Shown here in pieces: positions 15,411 to 22,474 of a stretch of DNA of 64,000 bases (positions are counted from its first letter, which is position 1; every line of letters begins with the position of its first letter). A program made the translations under genes and the position numbers. The notes beneath the pieces are model-generated. The model saw nothing but the letters and a program-made list of their open reading frames with translations. It did not search any database and was not told the origin of the DNA. The DNA is from DATAXP01 sp036272935 (GTDB lineage Bacteria; Planctomycetota; Planctomycetia; Pirellulales; PNKZ01), in contig DATAXP010000050.1 in the NCBI GenBank assembly GCA_036272935.1, positions 5,592-69,591 on the forward strand. Direction: 5' to 3'.

Positions 15411-16824
15411 CTGCCCGCCCTCCATTGCCCATTCCCCATTCCCCATTCCCCATTCGCACATCGACGCTGGCCCGATGGGCTGTGAGCCCTTCGTGGTCGG
15501 CGAGCGTGCGGATGGCGGGAGCGGCTGCTTTCAGGTCAGCCTGGGTGTAGTGGATCACGCTGGTGCGGCGGAGGAAGTCGTTCGTGCACAGTCCGCTGGC
15601 GAACCGCGCGGTGCCGCCGGTCGGCAGCACGTGCGACGGGCCAGCCACGTAGTCGCCGACGGCCACCGGACTGAACAGACCCAGGAACGCAGCACCGGCA
15701 TGCGGAATTTCTTCCAGCAGCACCGCGGCGTCGGCAGTCGCCAGGTGCAGATGTTCCGGGGCAATCTCGTCGGCCAGGGCTGCCGCCTCGCCGCGATCTC
15801 GCACTAGGATCAGGCAGCCGAAATCCTCAAGCGACTGCCGGGCCAGCTCGCCGCGCGCTAAGTATCCAAGCTGCCGCTGAAGCTCGGCAAACGTGGCAGT
15901 CAGGAACGCTTCGTCCCAGGTGATCAGAATGCTCGCCCCAGGCGCGTGTTCGGCCTGAGCGATTAGGTCGGCGGCCGTAAAATTGGCGTGCGACGAGCCA
16001 TCGGCGATCACCACCACCTCGCTGGGGCCGGCAATCGAGTCGATATCGACTTCGCCGTAGACGAACTTCTTGGCCAACGCGACGTACAGGTTCCCCGGGC
16101 CGACGATCTTGTCGACCTGCGGCACGCCCTCGACACCGTAGGCCAATGCCGCCACGCCTTGCGCGCCACCGATGCGATAAACTTCCTTGACTCCCAACGC
16201 ATAGCAGGTCGCCAACAGGTCGGCATTGTATGAACCAAATTTGGTCGGCGGCGCAATGACGGCAATCTCCTGCACGCCCGCCACCTGGGCTGGCACCGCC
16301 GTCATCAGCACCGTCGAAGGATACGACGCCGCTCCACCGGGCACACAGATGCCGACGCGCCGCAGCGGAAGATAGCGTTGCCGCAGGTAGCCGCCATGCG
16401 ACAGTTCGATTCGCACGTCGCTGTGCAGAATCGCCTGCTGGAAAGTCTCGATGTTCTCACGAACCTTGGCGATGCATTGCAGCAACATCGGCTCCGCAGC
16501 GGCGTGGGCGGCGGCCAGTTCCGCCTCGCCGACGCGCAGCGCTTGCGGGGTAATCTGCGCGCGATCGAGCTTCAGCGTGTAATCGAGTACCGCCGGCAGC
16601 CCTTGTTGCCGCACGTCGCGGCAGATGCGCTCGACCACCTCCGCGGGCGACAGCGGAGCACCGAACACATTGATCGTCCGCTGCCGGCTCGCTTCGCTCA
16701 CCACGTCGCCGCGCGGGCTCAGCCGTCGGCGCAGCTCGGCAATCGCCGCCCGGGCGTCGTCGGTTCGAGCGTCGATGCGGCGGATGTTCAGCGGAGCGCC
16801 CGTGGGCGCGGGACCGGTCGTCAT
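15391..16824 (-). CDS. hisD: Histidinol dehydrogenase
   Basis: 477 residues from MTTGPAPTGAPL; upstream codons do not resemble the family. It oxidises histidinol to histidine in two NAD-dependent, Zn-assisted steps. Conserved stretches: VPGGAASYPSTVLM, IGGAQGVAALAYG, VDKIVGPGN, IAGPSEVVV, AQAEHAPGA and EIAPEHLHL with its catalytic Glu-His pair. The natural family end is near GLTAHRASV. The last ~22 residues (including MGNGEWGMGNGG) are read from the heptad array at 15424-15455 and run past it into the start of the four-helix-bundle gene. The array has evidently replaced the original stop. Confidence 0.95.
   Translation of the reverse strand: MTTGPAPTGAPLNIRRIDARTDDARAAIAELRRRLSPRGDVVSEASRQRTINVFGAPLSPAEVVERICRDVRQQGLPAVLDYTLKLDRAQITPQALRVGEAELAAAHAAAEPMLLQCIAKVRENIETFQQAILHSDVRIELSHGGYLRQRYLPLRRVGICVPGGAASYPSTVLMTAVPAQVAGVQEIAVIAPPTKFGSYNADLLATCYALGVKEVYRIGGAQGVAALAYGVEGVPQVDKIVGPGNLYVALAKKFVYGEVDIDSIAGPSEVVVIADGSSHANFTAADLIAQAEHAPGASILITWDEAFLTATFAELQRQLGYLARGELARQSLEDFGCLILVRDRGEAAALADEIAPEHLHLATADAAVLLEEIPHAGAAFLGLFSPVAVGDYVAGPSHVLPTGGTARFASGLCTNDFLRRTSVIHYTQADLKAAAPAIRTLADHEGLTAHRASVDVRMGNGEWGMGNGGRADAERGT
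15424..15455. repeat. Heptad array ATTCCCC, inverted orientation
   Basis: About four units (ATTGCCC, ATTCCCC x3) plus a partial unit; the reverse complement is the GGGGAAT heptad of 15011-15047. It encodes the artificial C-terminal tail of HisD, and read in another frame it forms the upstream leader of the four-helix-bundle frame. Confidence 0.93.
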
Positions 16825-16852
16825 GGCTTGCGGGTCACGGGTTGCCCTGGAA

Positions 16853-17503
16853 TCAGTTCGTCGCAGCCGCGCCGGCGCTTGGAACCCGCAGCACGATCTG
16901 GAACGCATTGGCGTTCTCGCGGATGCCAAAGTCGGTGCGCTTCGACAACTTGCACCAGAGCAATAACGGTAGGCAGACGGCCAGCCGCGTCAAGTGCCTG
17001 CGTTTCTCGGTCAGCAGGGCCCAAACGATCCAGGTGATGGTCTGCGCCATCGAGTGGACCGGCAACACTTCGACCGTCTCGAAGCCGTGGGTGCGTCCCA
17101 GCTCGACCATGCCGTCGCGGGTGAAGCGGCGGAAATCGGTCGGGCTGGCATGGAACGGCTGTAAGAACGGGATGCACAGCACCAGGTGCCCGCCCGGCTT
17201 TAGCAACCGGTGGAACTCGGCCATCGTGGCGTCGCAAAACTGCACGTGCTCGAGCACCGCGTTGCAGAAGATCGAGTCGTAGCTGGCCGCGGGTTGCGGG
17301 ATCGCCGTGAGATCGCAGAGCACGGCCCCTGGAATCTCGCTGGCGATGTCGCAGTTGTCGACCGCCGTGGCCTTGTGCTCGGTCAGCGTGCCGGTGATGT
17401 CGCGGTTGCCGCAACCGGCATTCAGCACGCGCCCCGACAGGTACGGCAACACCGGCTCGATTTCGGTATCGAACGTCTGAAAAAAGTGATCGGAGAATGG
17501 CAT
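16853..17503 (-). CDS. Class I SAM-dependent methyltransferase
   Basis: 216 residues. The SAM site is VLNAGCGNRDITG (about 26-38), the acidic residue D49 lies in AVDNCDI, and motif III HRLLKPGGHLVLCIPF follows. The layout is that of the UbiE/BioC-like Methyltransf_11 group; the Phe-rich stretch FLQPFHASPTDFRRF is typical of methyltransferases in surface-polysaccharide contexts. A hydrophobic stretch near 170-190 (LAVCLPLLLWC) is unusual. The substrate is unknown. It ends 28 bases before hisD starts on the same strand, so it may be read with the his genes. Confidence 0.85.
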   Translation of the reverse strand: MPFSDHFFQTFDTEIEPVLPYLSGRVLNAGCGNRDITGTLTEHKATAVDNCDIASEIPGAVLCDLTAIPQPAASYDSIFCNAVLEHVQFCDATMAEFHRLLKPGGHLVLCIPFLQPFHASPTDFRRFTRDGMVELGRTHGFETVEVLPVHSMAQTITWIVWALLTEKRRHLTRLAVCLPLLLWCKLSKRTDFGIRENANAFQIVLRVPSAGAAATN

Positions 17504-17667
17504 CCCGAAGCATCCTTAGCTGCTGTGCGCGACAGAGCGATCGCCGAATCGAACATAGCTCACAGCAAGAACGCCCGATGCCGATTGTGCGGAGAATGCC
17601 GACGGTACCGCGATGCCGATGTGCAAGCGGCCTGGCAACGGCGTCCCCAGGCCAAGAAACTCCGCGA

Positions 17668-17747
17668 GTTAATTGTTTGGTTCCTGAGGGTCCCAGGGGG
17701 GGTAAGACCAAAATACTCGCGTTGTTTTTTGGTCCGAGGCAATTAAC
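17668..17747. repeat. Nested inverted repeat, possible three-way junction
   Basis: Outer arms gttaattg (17668-17675) and caattaac (17740-17747) are perfect inverted repeats. Between them lie a small hairpin (cctgagggtcccagg) and a second 8-bp stem, gaccaaaa (17706-17713) / ttttggtc (17727-17734). This could be a remnant miniature element or a structured RNA. No transposase is nearby. Confidence 0.5.
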
Positions 17748-17885
17748 GCCGGAGGCTTGTCACACGCCGCCGAATTGTCAGCGAGCAAGACTTTCCCACC
17801 GCAGCAAGCTACCGAGCCAACTCGCGCGACTCCAGCGAGAAAAGAGCCACGCGCGCTCGGCGCGGGTCTCCGACCCCGCCGTTTC

Positions 17886-17928
17886 ACGCCGGCCAGGTGC
17901 GTTCGATGAACGTCGTGTCGACGCGGCC
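17886..17928. repeat. Direct repeat, partial copy of the accC 3' end
   Basis: 43 bases matching 18643-18685 in 42 positions (G at 17916 versus A). On the minus strand it reads GRVDTTFIERTWPA, the last 14 residues of AccC, followed here by a TGA stop. Together with the genuine accC end it brackets the toxin-antitoxin genes as direct repeats 757 bases apart. Confidence 0.95.
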
Positions 17929-17985
17929 GCCGGTCGTCACCGATTCCGATATTGATTCCCGCCGCGCGTGACGGATAATTTGACC

Positions 17986-18189
17986 ATGAGCACAACCACC
18001 GACGTACAAGCCGACCATGAAGAAGTTGTGCGCGCCGCCGTCGAGCGGCGTCCTGTCAATCTTGAGGTGTCGAAAAGAGTGCGAGAACGTGCGGAGCAAA
18101 TGCGAGAGGAGATTCGCCGCACGCACGGGCTGCTCAACGTCGCCGTGGATATTATCCGCGAAGGGCGCGACAATCCGCGCGACGAATGA
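17986..18189 (+). CDS. Putative antitoxin of a VapBC-like module
   Basis: 67 residues from ATG 17986; a GTG six codons upstream is possible. The protein is charged and mostly helical (VSKRVRERAEQMREEIRRTH), without an obvious DNA-binding fold. The assignment comes from its position: the stop overlaps the start of a PIN-domain gene as ATGA (18186-18189), the usual antitoxin-toxin arrangement. I do not recognise the antitoxin family. An antitoxin of this kind would bind the toxin and repress the operon. Confidence 0.7.
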   Translation: MSTTTDVQADHEEVVRAAVERRPVNLEVSKRVRERAEQMREEIRRTHGLLNVAVDIIREGRDNPRDE

Positions 18190-18605
18190 GATACGTTCTC
18201 GACGCAAATGTCGCGCTAAAGATCGCTTTGCCTGAGTACGATTCCGCCAGGGCAATCCAGCTGCAGGCCGATTTTCGCAGCGGTCTCCATCAGCTGCTTG
18301 CGCCTGATTTCTTTCCCGTCGAACTTGGGCACGCATTAACCCGCGCAGAACGGAAGCGACTCATTCCAGTTGGTTATGCTGCCGGCCTCTTCGACGACAT
18401 CATTGATCCTTGTCCCATCTTGCATTCGGCGATGCTCTTCATGCCGAGGGCCATTGAACTTTCCTCAAGGCTCCGCGTGAGCGTTTACGACGCCGTCTAT
18501 TTTCTGATGGCGGAAGAACAGGACTGTGCTTTCGTTACCGCGGATCGCAAGATTCTCAAGGCCTTTCCAAACGAGCCCAGAATTCTTGAGCTTTCCAGAA
18601 TCTGA
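18186..18605 (+). CDS. PIN-domain toxin (VapC-like ribonuclease)
   Basis: 139 residues. The four acidic active-site positions of PIN nucleases are in place: D6 in VLDAN, E46 in PVELGHAL, D102 in SVYDAVYFLMAE and D120 in FVTADRKI. The length is normal for VapC-like toxins, which cleave tRNA or rRNA when released from the antitoxin. The gene overlaps its partner by 4 bases. The module sits between two copies of the accC 3' end and runs against accC. Confidence 0.9.
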   Translation: MRYVLDANVALKIALPEYDSARAIQLQADFRSGLHQLLAPDFFPVELGHALTRAERKRLIPVGYAAGLFDDIIDPCPILHSAMLFMPRAIELSSRLRVSVYDAVYFLMAEEQDCAFVTADRKILKAFPNEPRILELSRI

Positions 18606-18640
18606 CACGCGCGCCGCGTGATTGCAGCGGTCTCGCGGCT

Positions 18641-19984
18641 TTACGCCGGCCAGGTGCGTTCGATGAACGTCGTATCGACGCGGCCTTCCACAAACGCTGC
18701 GTGGGAGAGAATGTCCTTGAGCCGCGGCACGGTGGTTTTGATGCCTTCGATGCGCAGTTCGTCGAGCGCGCGGAGCATGCAGGCGATGGCCAGCTCGCGC
18801 GTCGGTTGGTGGACGATCAGCTTGCCGATCATCGAGTCGTAGAATTGCGGCACGGTGTAGCCGGCGTGGGCGTGCGAATCGAACCGGACGCCGTAGCCGC
18901 CCGGGACGAACATCCGCGTGATCTTGCCCGGCGACGGCTGAAAGTTCTTGTACGGGTCCTCGGCGTTGATGCGGCACTCCATCGCGCAGCCGCGCTGCTG
19001 CACGTCTTCTTGCTTGAACGGCAGCGGTTCGCCGGCGGCGACGCGCAACTGCGTTTTGATCAGGTCGATGCCCGTCACCATCTCGGTTACCGGATGCTCG
19101 ACCTGGATGCGGGCATTGACTTCGATGAAGTAAAAGTTGCCCTGCTGATCGACGATGAACTCGACCGTGCCGGCGTTCGTGTAGTTGGCGGTGCGCACTA
19201 GGCGCACGGCGGCATCGCAGATCGCGCGGCGCGTCTCGGCGGTGAGCGTGGGGCCGGGGCTCTCCTCGACCACTTTCTGATGCCGCCGCTGCATCGTGCA
19301 GTCGCGCTCCCACAGGTGGCAGACGTTGCCGTGATGATCGGCGATGATCTGCACCTCGACGTGCCGCGGATGCTCGACGTACTTTTCCAGGTAAATGCCC
19401 GGGTTGCCGAACGCTGCCTGGGCCTCGGCGGCCGCCTGCTGTAGCGCCGACTTCAAAGCCAGGTCGTTCGCGGCGACGCGCATCCCCTTGCCGCCACCGC
19501 CGGCCGTGGCCTTGATGAGCACCGGGAAGCCGATCTGGTGGGCGATGCGGACCGCCTCGCTCTCGTCGGCGATCAGCCCGTCGCTGCCGGGGACACACGC
19601 CACGCCGGCGGCACGGGCCACCTGCTTGGCCTCGTTCTTATCGCCCAGGCGGCGCATCGCCTCGTGGCTGGGGCCGATGAAATCGATGTTGCAACTGCGG
19701 CACACTTCGTTGAAGTGGGCGTTCTCGCTGAGGAAGCCGTAGCCGGGATGGATCGCCTGCACGTTGCCGATCTCGGCGGCGCTGATCACGCGGTCGATCT
19801 TCAGGTAACTGTCGGCGCTTTTCGCCGGCCCGACGCAGTACGCTTCGTCGGCCAGTTCGAGATATTGCGAGCCACGGTCGGCTTCGCTGAAGATGGCGAC
19901 CGTTTCGATGCCCATCTCGCGGCAGGCGCGAATCACCCGTAAAGCAATCTCGCCGCGATTGGCAATCAGGATTCTCTTAAACAT
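18641..19984 (-). CDS. accC: Acetyl-CoA carboxylase, biotin carboxylase subunit
   Basis: 447 residues, full length. It carboxylates biotin on AccB using ATP and bicarbonate, the first step of fatty acid synthesis. The ATP-grasp glycine loop KATAGGGGKGM, the segment MQRRHQKVVEESPGP and the catalytic FIEVNARIQVEHPVTEM are complete. It lies downstream of accB on the same strand, 180 bases away with heptad arrays in the gap. Its last 14 codons are duplicated at 17886-17928, beyond the toxin-antitoxin module. No carboxyltransferase genes are in the window. Confidence 0.97.
   Translation of the reverse strand: MFKRILIANRGEIALRVIRACREMGIETVAIFSEADRGSQYLELADEAYCVGPAKSADSYLKIDRVISAAEIGNVQAIHPGYGFLSENAHFNEVCRSCNIDFIGPSHEAMRRLGDKNEAKQVARAAGVACVPGSDGLIADESEAVRIAHQIGFPVLIKATAGGGGKGMRVAANDLALKSALQQAAAEAQAAFGNPGIYLEKYVEHPRHVEVQIIADHHGNVCHLWERDCTMQRRHQKVVEESPGPTLTAETRRAICDAAVRLVRTANYTNAGTVEFIVDQQGNFYFIEVNARIQVEHPVTEMVTGIDLIKTQLRVAAGEPLPFKQEDVQQRGCAMECRINAEDPYKNFQPSPGKITRMFVPGGYGVRFDSHAHAGYTVPQFYDSMIGKLIVHQPTRELAIACMLRALDELRIEGIKTTVPRLKDILSHAAFVEGRVDTTFIERTWPA
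18643..18685. repeat. Direct repeat at the accC 3' end (right copy)
   Basis: The genuine accC terminus; partner of 17886-17928. See the finding on the bracketed toxin-antitoxin module. Confidence 0.95.
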
Positions 19985-20010
19985 CAGATTGTTTCGATCG
20001 CATAATGCAA

Positions 20011-20131
20011 GTGACGAATGACGAAATCCGAATGACGATTCAAATCCGAAATCCGAATGACGATTGCTGCGTGTTCGTCATTCGAGCTTCGTCATTCACT
20101 CGTCATTCGAGCTTCGTCATTCGTCATTCAA
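20011..20131. repeat. Heptad arrays GAATGAC, inverted pair, between accB and accC
   Basis: Units related to GAATGAC/GAAATCC run to about 20065. After a 10-base spacer the reverse complement (TCGTCATTCGAGCT-type units) runs to 20131. The two halves can pair extensively. A strong hairpin here would lie within the accB-accC transcript. Confidence 0.9.
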
Positions 20132-20164
20132 GAACTTGCCCGTGACGAGGGGTAGATCGAAAAC

Positions 20165-20653
20165 TCACTTGCCCGGGTCGATCTTGAGCAGCGGCTGACC
20201 GAACTCCACTGGAGCGCCATTCTCGACCAGCACGGCGACGACCTTGCCCGAGCACTCGGCCGGAATCTCGTTGAAGACCTTCATCGCCTCGATAATGCAG
20301 ACCGTGGTCTCGGGGCCGACGTGGTCGCCGACCTTGACGAATGCCGGGCTGTCGGGGTTCGGCGAGGCGAAGAACGTGCCGACCATCGGGCTGGTGATGA
20401 CCGTGTGCTTGGCGTCGGCCGCGGGAGCCGCCGCCTCGGAGGCCGTGGGCTTCGACGGAGCCTGCGCCAGCGGCGCGGGACGATGAACTTCGTATCCGCC
20501 GCCGAGAATCTCCTGCCGCTTGCGCAAGCGAATGCGGGTGTCACCCTCGCGCAGATCGATTTCGCCCAGGTCGTGTTCGTTCATCAGCTCGACCAGGCGG
20601 CGCAGCCGCTTCACGTCGAGAATGTCACCGGCATTGGGCGTTGGATTAGCCAT
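20165..20653 (-). CDS. accB: Acetyl-CoA carboxylase, biotin carboxyl carrier protein
   Basis: 162 residues. The N-terminal helix domain contains LDVKRLRRLVELMNEHDLGE. A Pro/Ala linker spans about 58-82, and the biotinyl domain ends the protein with the biotin lysine K125 in IIEAMKVFNEIPAE. Length and layout are standard. It is transcribed toward accC and divergently from larB; the 189 bases to larB should hold both promoters, but I could not identify boxes with confidence. Confidence 0.96.
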   Translation of the reverse strand: MANPTPNAGDILDVKRLRRLVELMNEHDLGEIDLREGDTRIRLRKRQEILGGGYEVHRPAPLAQAPSKPTASEAAAPAADAKHTVITSPMVGTFFASPNPDSPAFVKVGDHVGPETTVCIIEAMKVFNEIPAECSGKVVAVLVENGAPVEFGQPLLKIDPGK

Positions 20654-20798
20654 TCATCGTCCCACAGAGGCGCCAAAGAGCGAGTATGGCCAGCGTGCGG
20701 ATGCGGCCAAAGCATAACTCCATACATACTTTCGAGTTTGGGCGGGATTCTAACCGTGGCCAAAAAGGGCGTCAAGCCGCCCCTGGTTCTGCCTCGTC

Positions 20799-20826
20799 AG
20801 CCCCTATCCCCCAGCCCCCAGCCCCT
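20799..20826. repeat. Heptad array AGCCCCC (four units) upstream of larB
   Basis: Units AGCCCCT, ATCCCCC, AGCCCCC, AGCCCCT end 16 bases before the larB ATG. The same C-rich heptad occurs at 25097-25120 in the 3' end of ribF. Confidence 0.85.
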
Positions 20827-20842
20827 TCTACGATGGTTGCAT

Positions 20843-21538
20843 ATGTCGTCGCCGCGCCTGACTGCCGATCTTGGAGAAGCGCAGATCGATCTCGATCGCC
20901 ATCGCCGCTGTGGCTATCCCGAGGTGGTGTTCGGCGAAGGAAAGACGGTGGCGGCACTCGAAAAGATTTTTCGCACGCTGTTGGAACATTGCGGCGAAGG
21001 ATTAGCAACTCGCATCTCGCCCGAGAAGGCCGAGGCGTTGGCTGGCCTGTTTCCCGCGGTCCGATACAACCCAGTCGGTCGCACGCTGCGAGTCGGCACC
21101 AAGCCGCAGGCGGCGACCATCGGCCACGTGGGCATTGTCACGGCCGGCACCAGCGATCTGCCGGTGGCCGAGGAGGCCCGTGAGACGGCCGATTGGATGG
21201 GCACGCGAGTCACGCTGATCGTCGATGTCGGCGTGGCCGGTCCGCATCGGTTCCCCGAGCAGTTGCCCAAGCTCGCCGGCTGCGAAGCGATTGTCGTGGT
21301 GGCCGGCATGGAAGGGGCGCTGCCGAGCGTGGTCGGCGGCTATGTCGATTGCCCGGTGATCGGCGTGCCGACGAGCGTCGGCTACGGCGCGAACTTTGCC
21401 GGTCTGGCGGCACTGCTGAGCATGCTCAACAGTTGTGCGGCGAATGTGAGCGTGGTGAATATCGATGCGGGGTTCAAGGCCGGTTACTTGGCGGCATTGA
21501 TTGCTCGGCGTGCTGCGAAGGCGAAGGAAGGGGCATGA
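20843..21538 (+). CDS. larB: LarB-type pyridinium-3,5-biscarboxylic acid mononucleotide synthase (NCAIR mutase-like)
   Basis: 231 residues from ATG 20843. The C-terminal PurE-like core is clear: GIVTAGTSDLPVAEEA, GVAGPHRFPEQL, VVAGMEGALPSVVGG and VGVPTSVGYGA-type loops, preceded by FPEVIFGEGKT-like GYPEVVFGEGKT. LarB carboxylates nicotinic acid adenine dinucleotide in the making of the nickel-pincer cofactor of lactate racemase. The N-terminal helix of typical LarB proteins is about 20-30 residues longer, so this copy is slightly short. Neither larC nor larE is in the window. Its stop overlaps the next start as ATGA. Confidence 0.88.
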   Translation: MSSPRLTADLGEAQIDLDRHRRCGYPEVVFGEGKTVAALEKIFRTLLEHCGEGLATRISPEKAEALAGLFPAVRYNPVGRTLRVGTKPQAATIGHVGIVTAGTSDLPVAEEARETADWMGTRVTLIVDVGVAGPHRFPEQLPKLAGCEAIVVVAGMEGALPSVVGGYVDCPVIGVPTSVGYGANFAGLAALLSMLNSCAANVSVVNIDAGFKAGYLAALIARRAAKAKEGA

Positions 21539-22434
21539 CCATTCGGCGTCGACGCAAGACCGACGCGCCCAACCAGGACGACGACGAGCCGCTGGTGCTA
21601 CTGACGCCGCGCGCGGCGGAGAGCAACAAAGGCGACTTCGGCAAGGCGCTTATCATCGGCGGATCGCGCGGCATGACCGGGGCCGTGTCGCTGGCGGGGA
21701 TGGCTGCCCTGCGCAGCGGCGCTGGACTGGTTCGGCTTGCCGTGCCGCAAAGCTGCCTGCCGATCGTCGCGACGTTCGCACCCGAGTACATGACCCTGGG
21801 CATGCCTGAAGATGCCGACGGCCGCTTTGCCAAGGCGGCCAGCGAGCTGCTCGATCGCGCCGTCGCAGCGGCGACGGCCGTCGCGTGCGGTCCGGGGCTA
21901 AGTCAGTCCGACGAGCTCGACGATCTGGTGGCGCACCTGTACTCGTCGATCGCTTTGCCGATGGTGCTCGATGCCGACGGGCTGAATGCGCTTTCACGGC
22001 GACCGCTGGCGGCAGGCGCTCCGGCCGGACCGCGCGTGCTCACGCCGCATCCCGGTGAGTTCCGCCGCTTGGCGCACCTGGAAGAACCGCTGGAGCGCGA
22101 GGCCCTCGAAGCAGAAGCAGTCAAGCTCGCGGCGCATCTGCATGCGGTGATCGTGCTCAAGGGACACCGCACGCTGATCACCGACGGCGAGCGATCGGCT
22201 CACAACACCACCGGCAATCCCGGCATGGCCACCGGCGGCACCGGCGACGTGCTCACCGGCGTCATCACGGCGCTGCTGGCCCAGAAAATGCCGCCCTTCG
22301 ATGCGGCGCGGCTGGGCGTGTACCTGCACGGCCTGGCCGGCGATTTGGCAGCGAAAGAGTTCGGCGAAGTATCGCTCATCGCCAGCGACCTGATCCGTCA
22401 CTTGCCCGCGGCGTTCCGCAAGGCGGGCATGTAA
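21535..22434 (+). CDS. nnrD: ADP/ATP-dependent NAD(P)H-hydrate dehydratase
   Basis: 299 residues; only the dehydratase (YjeF C-terminal, ribokinase-like) domain, without the epimerase half found in fused Nnr proteins. Motifs: GKALIIGGSRGMTGAVSLAG, the substrate loop TPHPGEFRRL and the nucleotide loop NPGMATGGTGDVLTG. It repairs hydrated NADH and NADPH. A basic N-terminal tail (MTIRRRRKTDAPNQDDDEP) is unusual. It is translationally coupled to larB by ATGA overlap and ends against ppx with a hairpin between. Confidence 0.92.
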   Translation: MTIRRRRKTDAPNQDDDEPLVLLTPRAAESNKGDFGKALIIGGSRGMTGAVSLAGMAALRSGAGLVRLAVPQSCLPIVATFAPEYMTLGMPEDADGRFAKAASELLDRAVAAATAVACGPGLSQSDELDDLVAHLYSSIALPMVLDADGLNALSRRPLAAGAPAGPRVLTPHPGEFRRLAHLEEPLEREALEAEAVKLAAHLHAVIVLKGHRTLITDGERSAHNTTGNPGMATGGTGDVLTGVITALLAQKMPPFDAARLGVYLHGLAGDLAAKEFGEVSLIASDLIRHLPAAFRKAGM

Positions 22435-22446
22435 CGGGCTCGCGGC

Positions 22447-22474
22447 AAGCCCACCGACGGACGTCGGTGGGCTT
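22447..22474. terminator. Bidirectional hairpin between nnrD and ppx
   Basis: A perfect 12-bp stem (aagcccaccgac / gtcggtgggctt) with a 4-base loop, GGAC, starts 12 bases after the nnrD stop and ends directly at the ppx stop codon. The plus side is followed by only a short T run. Its position between convergent genes supports a terminator on both strands. Confidence 0.75.

Larger units (their letters stand above)
17504..17985. other. 482-base gap with nested inverted repeat and accC-derived duplication
   Basis: No convincing gene. Apart from the two structures listed separately (17668-17747 and 17886-17928), I see only short open frames without ribosome-binding sites. A GC-rich stretch (gcgcgggtctccgaccccgc, near 17860) carries a small perfect hairpin, ggtctccgacc. 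Confidence 0.5.

Noticed and set aside
15060..15461. Longer N-terminus of the four-helix-bundle protein
   Set aside because: The extra residues translate the heptad array; the family start is at MRNEELENRTK.
17884..18336. Minus-strand frame overlapping the toxin-antitoxin genes
   Set aside because: It is antisense to the VapBC-like genes; only its last 14 residues are AccC-like, coming from the duplicated end.
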